Positions 13,615 to 20,023 of a stretch of 30,492 bases of DNA are shown here, piece by piece; position 1 is the first letter of the stretch; each line of letters starts with the position of its first letter. Position numbers and translations under genes: made by a program. The notes under the pieces are model-generated. The model was not told the origin of the DNA. It did no database searches and saw nothing but the letters and a program-made list of their open reading frames with translations. Source of the DNA: a virus; the IMG/VR virus record IMGVR_UViG_3300043437_000189, positions 1-30,492 of that record, one strand, 5' to 3'.

Positions 13615-13820
13615 ATTACTTTGATTGTTTCGTCTTCACACTTTAGCCAGTAGAACTCTTCTTGCCAATACATCTCGTTTGGATCAACTCTGCCTATTCC
13701 TTTATAGTCTGGGTAGTTATCTTTTACCCATTTGCGAAGTTGTTTTTTTGTGCGGAATGCCGCGATTGGAAGGCCGTTGCTGTTGTTTCTGTATCCTTGG
13801 AATAAGATGTATACTTTCAT
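13611..13820 (-). CDS. Small hypothetical protein
   Basis: 69 residues: MKVYILFQGYRNNSNGLPIAAFRTKKQLRKWVKDNYPDYKG... is a beta-strand (VYILFQGYR), a short insert, then a helix (TKKQLRKWVKDNYP), ending in strands WQEEFYWLKCEDETIKVI. This compact alpha/beta plan is common in phage early proteins, but no function is known. ATGA at both ends. Confidence 0.65.
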   Translation of the reverse strand: MKVYILFQGYRNNSNGLPIAAFRTKKQLRKWVKDNYPDYKGIGRVDPNEMYWQEEFYWLKCEDETIKVI

Positions 13821-13900
13821 TTTCTAGTTGTTGTTTCTATTATGAAGCAGGCTACTACTATGCTCCATGCTAAGATCATTGCCATTACTTGGTCATTCAT
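13817..13900 (-). CDS. Tiny membrane protein (27 aa)
   Basis: MNDQVMAMILAWSIVVACFIIETTTRK has a single hydrophobic helix of about 17 residues with a short polar N-terminus and a basic end. It is joined to both neighbours by ATGA overlaps (13897-13900 and 13817-13820), good evidence that so short a frame is real. Role unknown. Confidence 0.6.
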   Translation of the reverse strand: MNDQVMAMILAWSIVVACFIIETTTRK

Positions 13901-14085
13901 GGGTATAGTGCTTTCTTTAGGTTCTTATACTCTTCTTCTAAAAGGGAGAATGATCCTATTGGCAATTTTTTGTTTATCGTGGATAACAGCGCGTGAGCAG
14001 CGGTGGCAAGTTTATCGTATTCCTCTGCGTTTACATACCAGTCGTCAGTTTCATTCGCTTGTTCTTTTGTGAATTTCTCTATCAT
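13897..14085 (-). CDS. Small hypothetical protein
   Basis: 62 residues: MIEKFTKEQANETDDWYVNAEEYDKLATAAHALLSTINKKLPIGSFSLLEEEYKNLKKALYP. Acidic and helical. Overlaps the dCMP deaminase stop by ATGA. No family recognised. Confidence 0.6.
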   Translation of the reverse strand: MIEKFTKEQANETDDWYVNAEEYDKLATAAHALLSTINKKLPIGSFSLLEEEYKNLKKALYP

Positions 14086-14609
14086 ATATCGAGTAGTTTT
14101 GCTCCATTTTGGTAGCCTCCGCAGTGGATGATTGTATCTCCCCGCTTTACTACGAATACAGATGGTTTTCCGCTATGATCCCAGTAGGAAGTCAGTTTCT
14201 CCTGCTTAAATTGGACTACTGTGACTCTCATTTTTTCTGCTATCTCTAAGGCTATTGGGTCGGATTTATAAACTTCTTTGTAGAGGACTCTCTTTATCTT
14301 ATAGGCGGCTATGGTCTTTAGGCAGTCTCTACATGGTAGTAGGGTGGATACCAGTGTCTTTCCTTCGCCCGGACTGGTATATCTCAAGGCATTCTGCTCT
14401 GCGTGGATTACGAACTTTGATCTCTCTTCTCTGTCTGACCAGTCTTCTTCTACACCTTGAGGAAATCCATTATACCCTACTGAGGCTATGGAGTGGTCTT
14501 CTCTGAGGATCACCGCGCCGACCTTATGCCAAGGGTCTTTTGACTTCTTAGCCACTACCTCGGCTATGCTCATCGCGTATTCGTCCCAGTTCATAGGTTG
14601 TTGATCCAC
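14082..14609 (-). CDS. Deoxycytidylate (dCMP) deaminase
   Basis: 175 residues. The zinc-binding cytidine-deaminase signature is complete: H69-A-E71 (VIHAEQNAL) and P92-C-R-D-C96 (LLPCRDCLK), with GYNGFP at 45-50 as in dCMP deaminases. The family converts dCMP to dUMP, feeding thymidylate synthesis, and some phage members serve base modification. The C-terminal 55 residues are less conserved. It overlaps the methyltransferase by 19 nt and lies next to a glycosyltransferase, so the three are probably translated together. Confidence 0.85.
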   Translation of the reverse strand: MDQQPMNWDEYAMSIAEVVAKKSKDPWHKVGAVILREDHSIASVGYNGFPQGVEEDWSDREERSKFVIHAEQNALRYTSPGEGKTLVSTLLPCRDCLKTIAAYKIKRVLYKEVYKSDPIALEIAEKMRVTVVQFKQEKLTSYWDHSGKPSVFVVKRGDTIIHCGGYQNGAKLLDI

Positions 14610-15100
14610 TCTGCAACTCTAATTGCTTGGGGAGTTTCTTCTTGGATAATCTGTTCATAGCAGACATCTCCATAGGATTTGAATATCTGGACATTGTTTA
14701 TTAACCACCCCATGTGGTATCCTTGCCTCATAAAGTTGATGAAGTTCTGTGTTAGTTCTCTGTCTACTACGAAGTTCATCTTCCCGAATTTATTCTCCCA
14801 GTATTCTTTTGGTTGGCAGTTGATGTGTCCGTGTCCACCTTGCCCCGGCAACGCTGCTGAAAAGATAATTGTTGGAGCTAATTCAGTGAGTTTCTTTACT
14901 ACATCATCGGCTAATGACTCATCAATATGTTCAGCGACTTCTAAGCAGAGTGCTAAGTCGTATTTTCCGTATTCTTTGAATACTGACCTTACAATTTCTG
15001 GGCATTTTGGGTCTGGATCAATCCCGACTACTTCATGTCCTGCGTCCCTTAGAGCTTTTACATAAATCCCCGGACCACATCCTACATCAATAATTTTCAT
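14591..15100 (-). CDS. SAM-dependent methyltransferase (class I)
   Basis: 169 residues beginning directly with motif I, MKIIDVGCGPGIYVKALRD; the acidic loop GIDPDP at 26-31 and the motif IV-like LCLEVAEHI at about 51-59 follow. This is the methyltransferase-11/25 fold seen in small-molecule, sugar or lipid methylation; no DNA-methylase NPPY/DPPY motif is present. It overlaps the glycosyltransferase end by ATGA. Substrate unknown; a sugar or a modified nucleotide is plausible from the context. Confidence 0.75.
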   Translation of the reverse strand: MKIIDVGCGPGIYVKALRDAGHEVVGIDPDPKCPEIVRSVFKEYGKYDLALCLEVAEHIDESLADDVVKKLTELAPTIIFSAALPGQGGHGHINCQPKEYWENKFGKMNFVVDRELTQNFINFMRQGYHMGWLINNVQIFKSYGDVCYEQIIQEETPQAIRVAEWINNL

Positions 15101-16224
15101 GGATAATATCTATTTAGTGCTTCGATGTCATTTCCTTTGGCATACCACCCGTCTCCAGTGTAGACATCCATGACATCTGAGAAGTATTTCTCATACATGG
15201 GTGCTACCCGCTCCAAGGTGAAGTTCTTGCCGAATAGATGGCAGTCGTATGGGCAGATTCGGTCGATGTTCTTAATCGCATCTACATAATCTCCCATCGT
15301 GCGGCAGCGGAATCCTGTAATTCCATGTAGGTTATTTTCGGTGAACGATCCCCAGTCGGTAGTTATCGTTGGAGTGCCAGAGAGTAGGTTTTCAATTTGG
15401 ACTCCCCCGAATGGTTCTACATACTGACTTGGAAGGAAGGATGCTTTCGCCCTCGACATGAGCCTCTTTCTGGTAGGAACATCGGCGTATCCTACATAGG
15501 TAACATGGTCTGGTAGCTTGTAGCCTTCCTCTTTTTGGCCTGCGATAACCAGTTTTACCCCTGCGCGTTTAGTAGCTTCAATGGCAATATCTACACCTTT
15601 TCCGCTATATACTCTACCAAGATAGAGAAAGTAATCTTCTTTCTGGTCACAGAAGTCGAAGTCTTCTTTATCAAAGTAGTTTGGGATTACCACGGCATAG
15701 TTATCTTGCTGGCAATTTCCTACTGCCTGCATTCCACAGAACGCATGGTAGATTGCGTAGGATTCAAATACCTTCCACCTTGCCCAGTGTCCACCCGCAT
15801 ATCCTATTCCCGGCTCAACTGTGATTAGGTCGGGATGCGCGTCACAAATAGGACGAACGCCACTTCCCCAGAATGGGAGAATGAAGTCATTCTTCTTCTT
15901 GCGCTGCCCGATTGCCTTAATCGCGTTTCGGTAGAATGTTTGGTAGGCATGGTCATTTGTGTAAAACTTGAAGAATGTTTTCCTCCAGTCATGTGATCCA
16001 TAACTTTTGTTGAAGTCATCGTTGGTTAGGACAGGGACGTGTTCTGTGCAGATTAAGTCTGAATCTTCGTGTCCGTAGTGGATTACTTCATGGCCGCGCT
16101 GGGTCATCATTTTCCCGAACTTAACTACTTTTTGAGTGTAAGCGCAGGCGTTGAATTCTTTACTTGTAACAGTATGCGGTAACGAAAGAACGTGAAATCT
16201 AAATTTATCGTTTACGATACTCAT
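15097..16224 (-). CDS. Glycosyltransferase, GT4-like (GT-B fold)
   Basis: 375 residues. The C-terminal donor domain is typical: FLYLGRVYSGKGVDIAIEA (about 202-220), KLVIAG, HVTYVGYAD, and the EPFGGVQIENLLSGTP glutamate motif near 272-287. The N-terminal half has the usual RGHEVIHYGHE pattern. There is no signal peptide or membrane helix, so it acts in the cytoplasm. The substrate is unknown; phage enzymes of this kind modify DNA bases, virion proteins or cell-surface precursors. A dispersed palindrome begins at the fifth base of the gene (encoding SIVND). Confidence 0.8.
   Translation of the reverse strand: MSIVNDKFRFHVLSLPHTVTSKEFNACAYTQKVVKFGKMMTQRGHEVIHYGHEDSDLICTEHVPVLTNDDFNKSYGSHDWRKTFFKFYTNDHAYQTFYRNAIKAIGQRKKKNDFILPFWGSGVRPICDAHPDLITVEPGIGYAGGHWARWKVFESYAIYHAFCGMQAVGNCQQDNYAVVIPNYFDKEDFDFCDQKEDYFLYLGRVYSGKGVDIAIEATKRAGVKLVIAGQKEEGYKLPDHVTYVGYADVPTRKRLMSRAKASFLPSQYVEPFGGVQIENLLSGTPTITTDWGSFTENNLHGITGFRCRTMGDYVDAIKNIDRICPYDCHLFGKNFTLERVAPMYEKYFSDVMDVYTGDGWYAKGNDIEALNRYYP
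16205..16220. promoter_or_regulatory. Dispersed palindromic site 6 (one mismatch, at a start codon)
   Basis: TTATCGTTTACGATAC; only the last base departs from the consensus. It lies immediately inside the glycosyltransferase start (ATG 16224-16222). Confidence 0.6.
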
Positions 16225-16427
16225 GGTTTTTTGAACTGAATTTCATCTAACATATCTGATGGGTCTTGATCGCCATTTGCCATAGCTTCAATCCATGTCG
16301 CGGGATTAATGGTTGCGGTGTGCGCCCAGCCTTCACTTGTTAATTTTTCTCCGTGCGCTTCATCTACTGTTAAGCACAATATCTTACCTTCTTTTGCGTA
16401 GATAAAAAGAAATTGCGGGATATTCAT
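16221..16427 (-). CDS. Small hypothetical protein
   Basis: 68 residues: MNIPQFLFIYAKEGKILCLTVDEAHGEKLTSEGWAHTATINPATWIEAMANG... The order strand - helix (DEAHGEKLTSEGW) - strand - helix is that of a small phage protein; the DEAH here is not a helicase motif. ATGA overlap with the glycosyltransferase. Function unknown. Confidence 0.6.
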   Translation of the reverse strand: MNIPQFLFIYAKEGKILCLTVDEAHGEKLTSEGWAHTATINPATWIEAMANGDQDPSDMLDEIQFKKP

Positions 16428-16430
16428 AAG

Positions 16431-16628
16431 TTACTTCATTCCAAAAATTCCCATTAGGTCATCTACTACTTTATCCCTTTCCGGTTCTCTGTAGGTTGAG
16501 CGGATTGCTTGATCCCATGTCGTTTCAAAGAGTTTTCGTAATCCCTTAGTTGACAAAGTAACATTTCCATCTTTTTCAAATGAGGGATTTTTTGTGCAGT
16601 ATATTTCCCAAAGCTCATGTTTAGTCAT
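16431..16628 (-). CDS. Small conserved-looking phage protein
   Basis: 65 residues starting MTKHELWEIYCTKNPSFEKDG and continuing with TKGLRKLFETTWDQA and ERDKVVDDLMGIFGM. The ELWEIYxxKNPSF opening is typical of a small protein seen in many phages of unrelated hosts. Its role is not known. It overlaps the 57-aa gene by ATGA at 16625-16628. Confidence 0.65.
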   Translation of the reverse strand: MTKHELWEIYCTKNPSFEKDGNVTLSTKGLRKLFETTWDQAIRSTYREPERDKVVDDLMGIFGMK

Positions 16629-16798
16629 ACCAATTCTTCATCATCTTCGTCGTCGTTCGCGTTGGCTAAGAGTTCGTATATCTTACACATTAAAATGCCT
16701 ATCATTGCTGCAATTGATAGATCAAATTCTTCCGTGTAAGTATCTACCAACCTGTCTAATTTATTTTGAAACTGTTCTATTTGTTCTCCGTTATCCAT
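16625..16798 (-). CDS. Small acidic hypothetical protein (57 aa)
   Basis: MDNGEQIEQFQNKLDRLVDTYTEEFDLSIAAMIGILMCKIYELLANANDDEDDEELV: two amphipathic helices, the second hydrophobic (LSIAAMIGILMCKIYELL), then an acidic tail. Its stop forms ATGA with the following gene. It could be a peripheral membrane or oligomerising protein. Confidence 0.6.
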   Translation of the reverse strand: MDNGEQIEQFQNKLDRLVDTYTEEFDLSIAAMIGILMCKIYELLANANDDEDDEELV

Positions 16799-16799
16799 A

Positions 16800-17057
16800 T
16801 TATAAATTCATTAACATTTTCTTTGCCCACTCTGGCGTGTTCTTATCTACTGATAGTGTCCAGTTACCATTTGCTGATTGGCTCATAGACAATGGTTGAA
16901 TAAACTTTCTTTCGTAAACTCCTTTTCTAAGTTCAACGATTACTTCGTTTGTAGTGAATCTTTCTCCACACTCACAAACCCTTCTCCTCCTAACTCCTGC
17001 TTCTTTCTTCCTGCTGTCTATTACTGATGTTGCTTTACTGCACTTAGGACAATTCAT
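16800..17057 (-). CDS. NrdR-like zinc-ribbon protein without ATP-cone
   Basis: 85 residues. The N-terminus, MNCPKCSKATSVIDSRKKEAG followed by RRRRVCECGERFTTNE, is the zinc-ribbon of the ribonucleotide-reductase repressor NrdR (CPxC...VIDSR...RRRR.C..CG.RFTT.E). The second pair is CEC rather than CxxC. Known NrdR is about 150 residues with an ATP-cone, which is absent here. Inference: a DNA-binding zinc protein derived from or mimicking the NrdR head, perhaps affecting host nrd regulation. It lies within the phage early operon near dCMP deaminase. Confidence 0.65.
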   Translation of the reverse strand: MNCPKCSKATSVIDSRKKEAGVRRRRVCECGERFTTNEVIVELRKGVYERKFIQPLSMSQSANGNWTLSVDKNTPEWAKKMLMNL

Positions 17058-17218
17058 TTCTTGAGCTTACCAGTAATCGTGTATCGCTTCATTCCGCGCT
17101 TTTTGAAGAAGTCTTCACAGGCTTTAGCAATCTGCTTGGAGTTGAGTGGATACTTCCACCCTACTCTGGCATCATCTTGGTCAACATTTCCCTCTGTATC
17201 TTTGCCGTTGATCTTCAT
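17054..17218 (-). CDS. Small hypothetical protein (54 aa)
   Basis: MKINGKDTEGNVDQDDARVGWKYPLNSKQIAKACEDFFKKRGMKRYTITGKLKK. The start at 17218 is chosen because it makes the ATGA overlap with the gene upstream; a longer in-frame start at 17248 would overlap more. The basic C-terminus contains a helix (SKQIAKACEDFFKKRG) and a strand. No family recognised. Confidence 0.6.
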   Translation of the reverse strand: MKINGKDTEGNVDQDDARVGWKYPLNSKQIAKACEDFFKKRGMKRYTITGKLKK

Positions 17219-17457
17219 TTCATTGACTTGCTTCCTCGGCACTTCCACTTCTTGCGCGATAGATTGTTTGGGGAGTTAGGATCAGATTTCCAATCGCCTT
17301 TAATTTTAGCTGAACGAGCGCAATACGCATCAGCTTTTTTTGTGAGTGGCTGAATACGATCACCACCATCTTTAGCCTTGCCAGCTTGACCATACTTAAC
17401 AGTCTTAGTCCTGCCAGTCTTGGCGTTTTTTACTACTTTAGTGAATCGCTTTTCCAT
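17215..17457 (-). CDS. Basic phage protein, DUF6321-like
   Basis: 80 residues with 24 K/R. The C-terminal AYCARSAKIKGDWKSDPNSP...LSRKKWKCRG is characteristic of a phage family recorded as an uncharacterised domain (I recall DUF6321). It lies in a row of three basic small genes. The conserved cysteines (46 and 73) and the DNA-like charge suggest nucleic-acid binding, but no experimental function is known to me. Confidence 0.65.
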   Translation of the reverse strand: MEKRFTKVVKNAKTGRTKTVKYGQAGKAKDGGDRIQPLTKKADAYCARSAKIKGDWKSDPNSPNNLSRKKWKCRGSKSMK

Positions 17458-17603
17458 TACTTCTTCTTTGCAGTTTTAGCTGATTGCTTAAACGCTTTCG
17501 CAGTCGGTGCGCCCTTGCTTCCAACCTTCCTCATCTTCTCACCACTACCAGCGGCGATGCGTTTTTTCTTTGCGTTGATGTTAGCGTAGAGTCCAGTTTT
17601 CAT
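17457..17603 (-). CDS. Lysine-rich small phage protein (48 aa)
   Basis: MKTGLYANINAKKKRIAAGSGEKMRKVGSKGAPTAKAFKQSAKTAKKK: 15 basic and 1 acidic residue. The YANINAKKKRIAAGSGEKMRK core is frequent in environmental tailed phages. Its stop and the next ATG share a base (TAATG). Possibly a DNA-condensing or virion-associated protein. Confidence 0.7.
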   Translation of the reverse strand: MKTGLYANINAKKKRIAAGSGEKMRKVGSKGAPTAKAFKQSAKTAKKK

Positions 17604-17605
17604 AA

Positions 17606-17791
17606 TTACTTTTTCTTTTTCATTCCTGCTTGGCTCATTGCAATTGCCACTGCTTGTTTACGGCTCTTAGCCATAGGTGCTTTCTTCGGGCCTTTAGGGT
17701 TAACTCCAGCCTTGAGAGTTCCACGCTTGTATTCACCCATTGTTTTTGCCACTTTCGCGGCCTTACCTGCTTTTGTTGTTGGTTTTTTCAT
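17606..17791 (-). CDS. Lysine-rich small protein, DUF6496-like
   Basis: 61 residues with 19 K/R and one acidic residue. The core MGEYKRGTLKAG...KSRKQAVAIAMSQAGMKKK matches the small phage/bacterial family I recall as DUF6496 (MGEFK.G.L.SG...VKSRKQAIAIALSEAG). Function unknown. It overlaps the resolvase gene by ATGA. Confidence 0.7.
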   Translation of the reverse strand: MKKPTTKAGKAAKVAKTMGEYKRGTLKAGVNPKGPKKAPMAKSRKQAVAIAMSQAGMKKKK

Positions 17792-18117
17792 AATGATTCC
17801 ATCCCATCTCTTAGGAGTTTAAAAAATGTATCTGATGACATGGTTACTTTCCAAGGTTTATTATTCTTCTTTGAAGCCACGGCCCACGCAATGCCTTTAG
17901 CATCCCGCTCGGCCTGCTCACAAGCCTTATCTAAATTTAAATTCTGCACACACTTTACTTCAAAGTGGAGTTTACCTTTCAGTTCTTCACATACCACATC
18001 TGGCGAGTCTTGACCTCCTGCGAATTGCTGTCCTCGCTTTGCAGTGTAGCCTTCAGCGCGAAGTTGATCTCGCCAAAGTCTCTCACCTCTTGCGCCTTTA
18101 GCTCTGGAGTTAATCAT
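17788..18117 (-). CDS. Hjc-like Holliday junction resolvase / PD-(D/E)XK nuclease
   Basis: 109 residues. The catalytic pattern of archaeal-type Hjc resolvases is visible: E12 in KGARGERLWRDQLR, D40 in DSPDVVCEE and E53-x-K55 in HFEVKCVQ, followed by helix ACEQAERDA and strand AWAVASKKN. The length is close to the family norm. It sits in the replication operon upstream of the basic proteins. Function: cleavage of four-way junctions or branched DNA arising in replication and packaging. Confidence 0.75.
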   Translation of the reverse strand: MINSRAKGARGERLWRDQLRAEGYTAKRGQQFAGGQDSPDVVCEELKGKLHFEVKCVQNLNLDKACEQAERDAKGIAWAVASKKNNKPWKVTMSSDTFFKLLRDGMESL

Positions 18118-18383
18118 TTTGCGCCCTTTTGCATGATTTGTGTTAATTCATACCTAAGTTCAGATACGATTCCAAACTTGTCGTTTTCAAAGTCTATTTC
18201 AGCTAAAGAAATAGCTCGCGATGCAATATAGATCAACTCTTTTACTTGCTGCCTCGCCTCGTCGCGCTCGCGCTCCAGCCTGCGGGCAAATTCCAAATCA
18301 ACGCACGGCACTTGGTAGCCGTTATCGTTCATCGCGTAGATGATTGGCTGGTCATTTGTCTCTGGTGTGTCACTTATATTCAC
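18114..18383 (-). CDS. Conserved phage small protein (SDTPETN / FARRLERERDEAR)
   Basis: 89 residues starting with GTG 18383, behind a strong AAGGAG at 4 nt. MNISDTPETNDQ and FARRLERERDEARQQVKELIY are hallmarks of short phage coiled-coil proteins of unknown function. The rest is a helix ending in ELRYELTQIMQKGAK. It overlaps the resolvase by ATGA. Confidence 0.65.
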   Translation of the reverse strand: MNISDTPETNDQPIIYAMNDNGYQVPCVDLEFARRLERERDEARQQVKELIYIASRAISLAEIDFENDKFGIVSELRYELTQIMQKGAK

Positions 18384-18600
18384 GGCACTCCTTTATCATT
18401 TTGTCGATTACTGCTTGTAGTGTAGGCCACTCGTAGGGATCAATGAGGATTTTCCCATCGTTGTTATCGTTGCATTGGGATACTTCAAGAAACTCACCAG
18501 ATGCCTCGTCTATGATTTCTATGTTCGTTACTCCATTGTGGAATAGTGGTTCTCCTTTCGGAGCAACTGATACTTTGACTGTTCGTGTTTCGTAAGTCAT
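18370..18600 (-). CDS. Small hypothetical protein
   Basis: 76 residues: MTYETRTVKVSVAPKGEPLFHNGVTNIEIIDEASGEFLEVSQCNDNNDGKILIDPYEWPTLQAVIDKMIKEC... It is mostly strands followed by a C-terminal helix. The VTNIEIIDEASGEFLEVSQ part reads like a ligand- or protein-binding fold. No family recognised. ATGA-linked upstream; the last 14 nt overlap the next gene. Confidence 0.6.
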   Translation of the reverse strand: MTYETRTVKVSVAPKGEPLFHNGVTNIEIIDEASGEFLEVSQCNDNNDGKILIDPYEWPTLQAVIDKMIKECREYK

Positions 18601-18791
18601 GGGAGCATTGAATCAATATCTTGTATCTGTGTCAATATTTTTGTTTCAGAAAAGTATTGGTTCATTATCTTGAGTCCTTCGTTGTGGTAGTTCTCTGCGA
18701 TACAATACCTTTCCTTGTCTTGAGCCTCCCAGATTACGTTTGCTGCCTCCAGATACTTCAACGCTTTTCCGTATGCTTGGTCAGTTGTCAT
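18597..18791 (-). CDS. Small helical hypothetical protein
   Basis: 64 residues: MTTDQAYGKALKYLEAANVIWEAQDKERYCIAENYHNEGLKIMNQYF... Entirely helical and slightly acidic. It overlaps the DnaB-like stop by one base (TAATG at 18791) and the following gene by ATGA. Confidence 0.6.
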   Translation of the reverse strand: MTTDQAYGKALKYLEAANVIWEAQDKERYCIAENYHNEGLKIMNQYFSETKILTQIQDIDSMLP

Positions 18792-20023
18792 TAGTAAACC
18801 TCCTCAAGTTTTGAGATGTCACCACGCATGATGATTTCAGTCATGTAGTTCCTTTGGCCTCGGCGGTTCTTCTTGATCGTCAGCCTACTCTTCTCCTTAA
18901 TGTGTTCTATATACACTACTTGGTCAGAGTGCATTCCAATTGCCCGTGATTCGCGTAGTCTTCCTTCGTCATTTAACTGAGAAGCAGTCAGCATGATCGA
19001 GTTATTCTTCAATGCTGCCAGTTTTAAACGCCTTGCGATCTCCGAAATCTGGCTTTCTCTGCCTTCTTCACCATCAGATGAAATAATCTGCAAATAATCC
19101 ACAACAATTACATCTGCTCGTTTTTCTCCAACGTATCGGTTGATTTGGGCCTCAATCTCGTCAATTTCGGCTACTCCATCCACGATTTCTATGGGTAACT
19201 TGTGTAATTTCAACAATGCGGCGTTGATTTTTAGGAGTTCGTGTTGGTTTGCGTTCTTATAATCCTCTGGTTCACGCACTGGATACCCTGCCAAGTTGCA
19301 GGCCATGCGAGTTAGGATGTCTTTTGCCTTCATTTCAAGGCTGAAGAAAAGAACTGACTTGCCTTCTTCAAGATTTGCCAGTGCTGCTTGGACGAGATAG
19401 ATAGATTTTCCTCCACCAGTCTCAGAAGCTACTGTCATCATCTCTCCTTTGTGCATTCCACCCTTGAGCGCACGATCTACTTTCAGTAATCCAGTAGGAA
19501 AGAATTCCTTTACTGCTTTCCCTTCCATCTCATCGATGATTTCGATGATTAGGTCTTTGACTGGCTTTACTTTCGTCGTCCGATCTTCGGCCAAGTTCAT
19601 TATCGTTTCCGATAATCCCTTCAAATCGGCCTTACCTGCGCGTAGGTTTACTTCTTCCTTCTCCATGAGAGTAAGAACATCGCGGTATGCCTTCGTGCGG
19701 TGCAGGTGCTTCCGGTAGTCATCCGCCATGTCTTGGCAAACCTTACCCGAAGTTACTTTCATTGTGGTTAGGATTTCGTGAATCGCATCCTCTCCACCCG
19801 CTGCTTCAAGTTGTCCTGTTGCTTCTAACTCTGCGATGGCAGAAAACGGGCAGCAAACCCCTGTCCGCTGGTGAACCCCTTGGAGCGCATTAAAAACGAT
19901 TCTGTGAGCTGGTATGGCGAAATAATCACTATCCCATGTTTGTTGGGAAAGGATGTTTCTGTCGATTGCGATGAGCGACAACACTGCCGCTTCACTCTTT
20001 CGTGCTATTGGGACTTTTTTCAT
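18791..20023 (-). CDS. Replicative DNA helicase, DnaB-like
   Basis: 410 residues. The N-terminal DnaB domain (residues 5-90, EAAVLSLIAIDRNIL...) and linker precede the RecA-like C-domain with Walker A SETGGGKS (200-207), Walker B VIVVDYLQII (305-314) and the TASQLNDEGRLRESRAIG motif carrying the expected arginines near 350-360. Length is near the phage/bacterial norm (400-470). It unwinds DNA 5' to 3' ahead of the fork. The adjacent initiator gene overlaps by one base (TAATG), so loading by that initiator is likely. A perfect dispersed palindrome is inside the gene. Confidence 0.9.
   Translation of the reverse strand: MKKVPIARKSEAAVLSLIAIDRNILSQQTWDSDYFAIPAHRIVFNALQGVHQRTGVCCPFSAIAELEATGQLEAAGGEDAIHEILTTMKVTSGKVCQDMADDYRKHLHRTKAYRDVLTLMEKEEVNLRAGKADLKGLSETIMNLAEDRTTKVKPVKDLIIEIIDEMEGKAVKEFFPTGLLKVDRALKGGMHKGEMMTVASETGGGKSIYLVQAALANLEEGKSVLFFSLEMKAKDILTRMACNLAGYPVREPEDYKNANQHELLKINAALLKLHKLPIEIVDGVAEIDEIEAQINRYVGEKRADVIVVDYLQIISSDGEEGRESQISEIARRLKLAALKNNSIMLTASQLNDEGRLRESRAIGMHSDQVVYIEHIKEKSRLTIKKNRRGQRNYMTEIIMRGDISKLEEVY
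19600..19615. promoter_or_regulatory. Dispersed palindromic site 7 (perfect, intragenic)
   Basis: TTATCGTTTCCGATAA within the DnaB-like gene, where the coding strand reads LSETIM. Confidence 0.7.
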
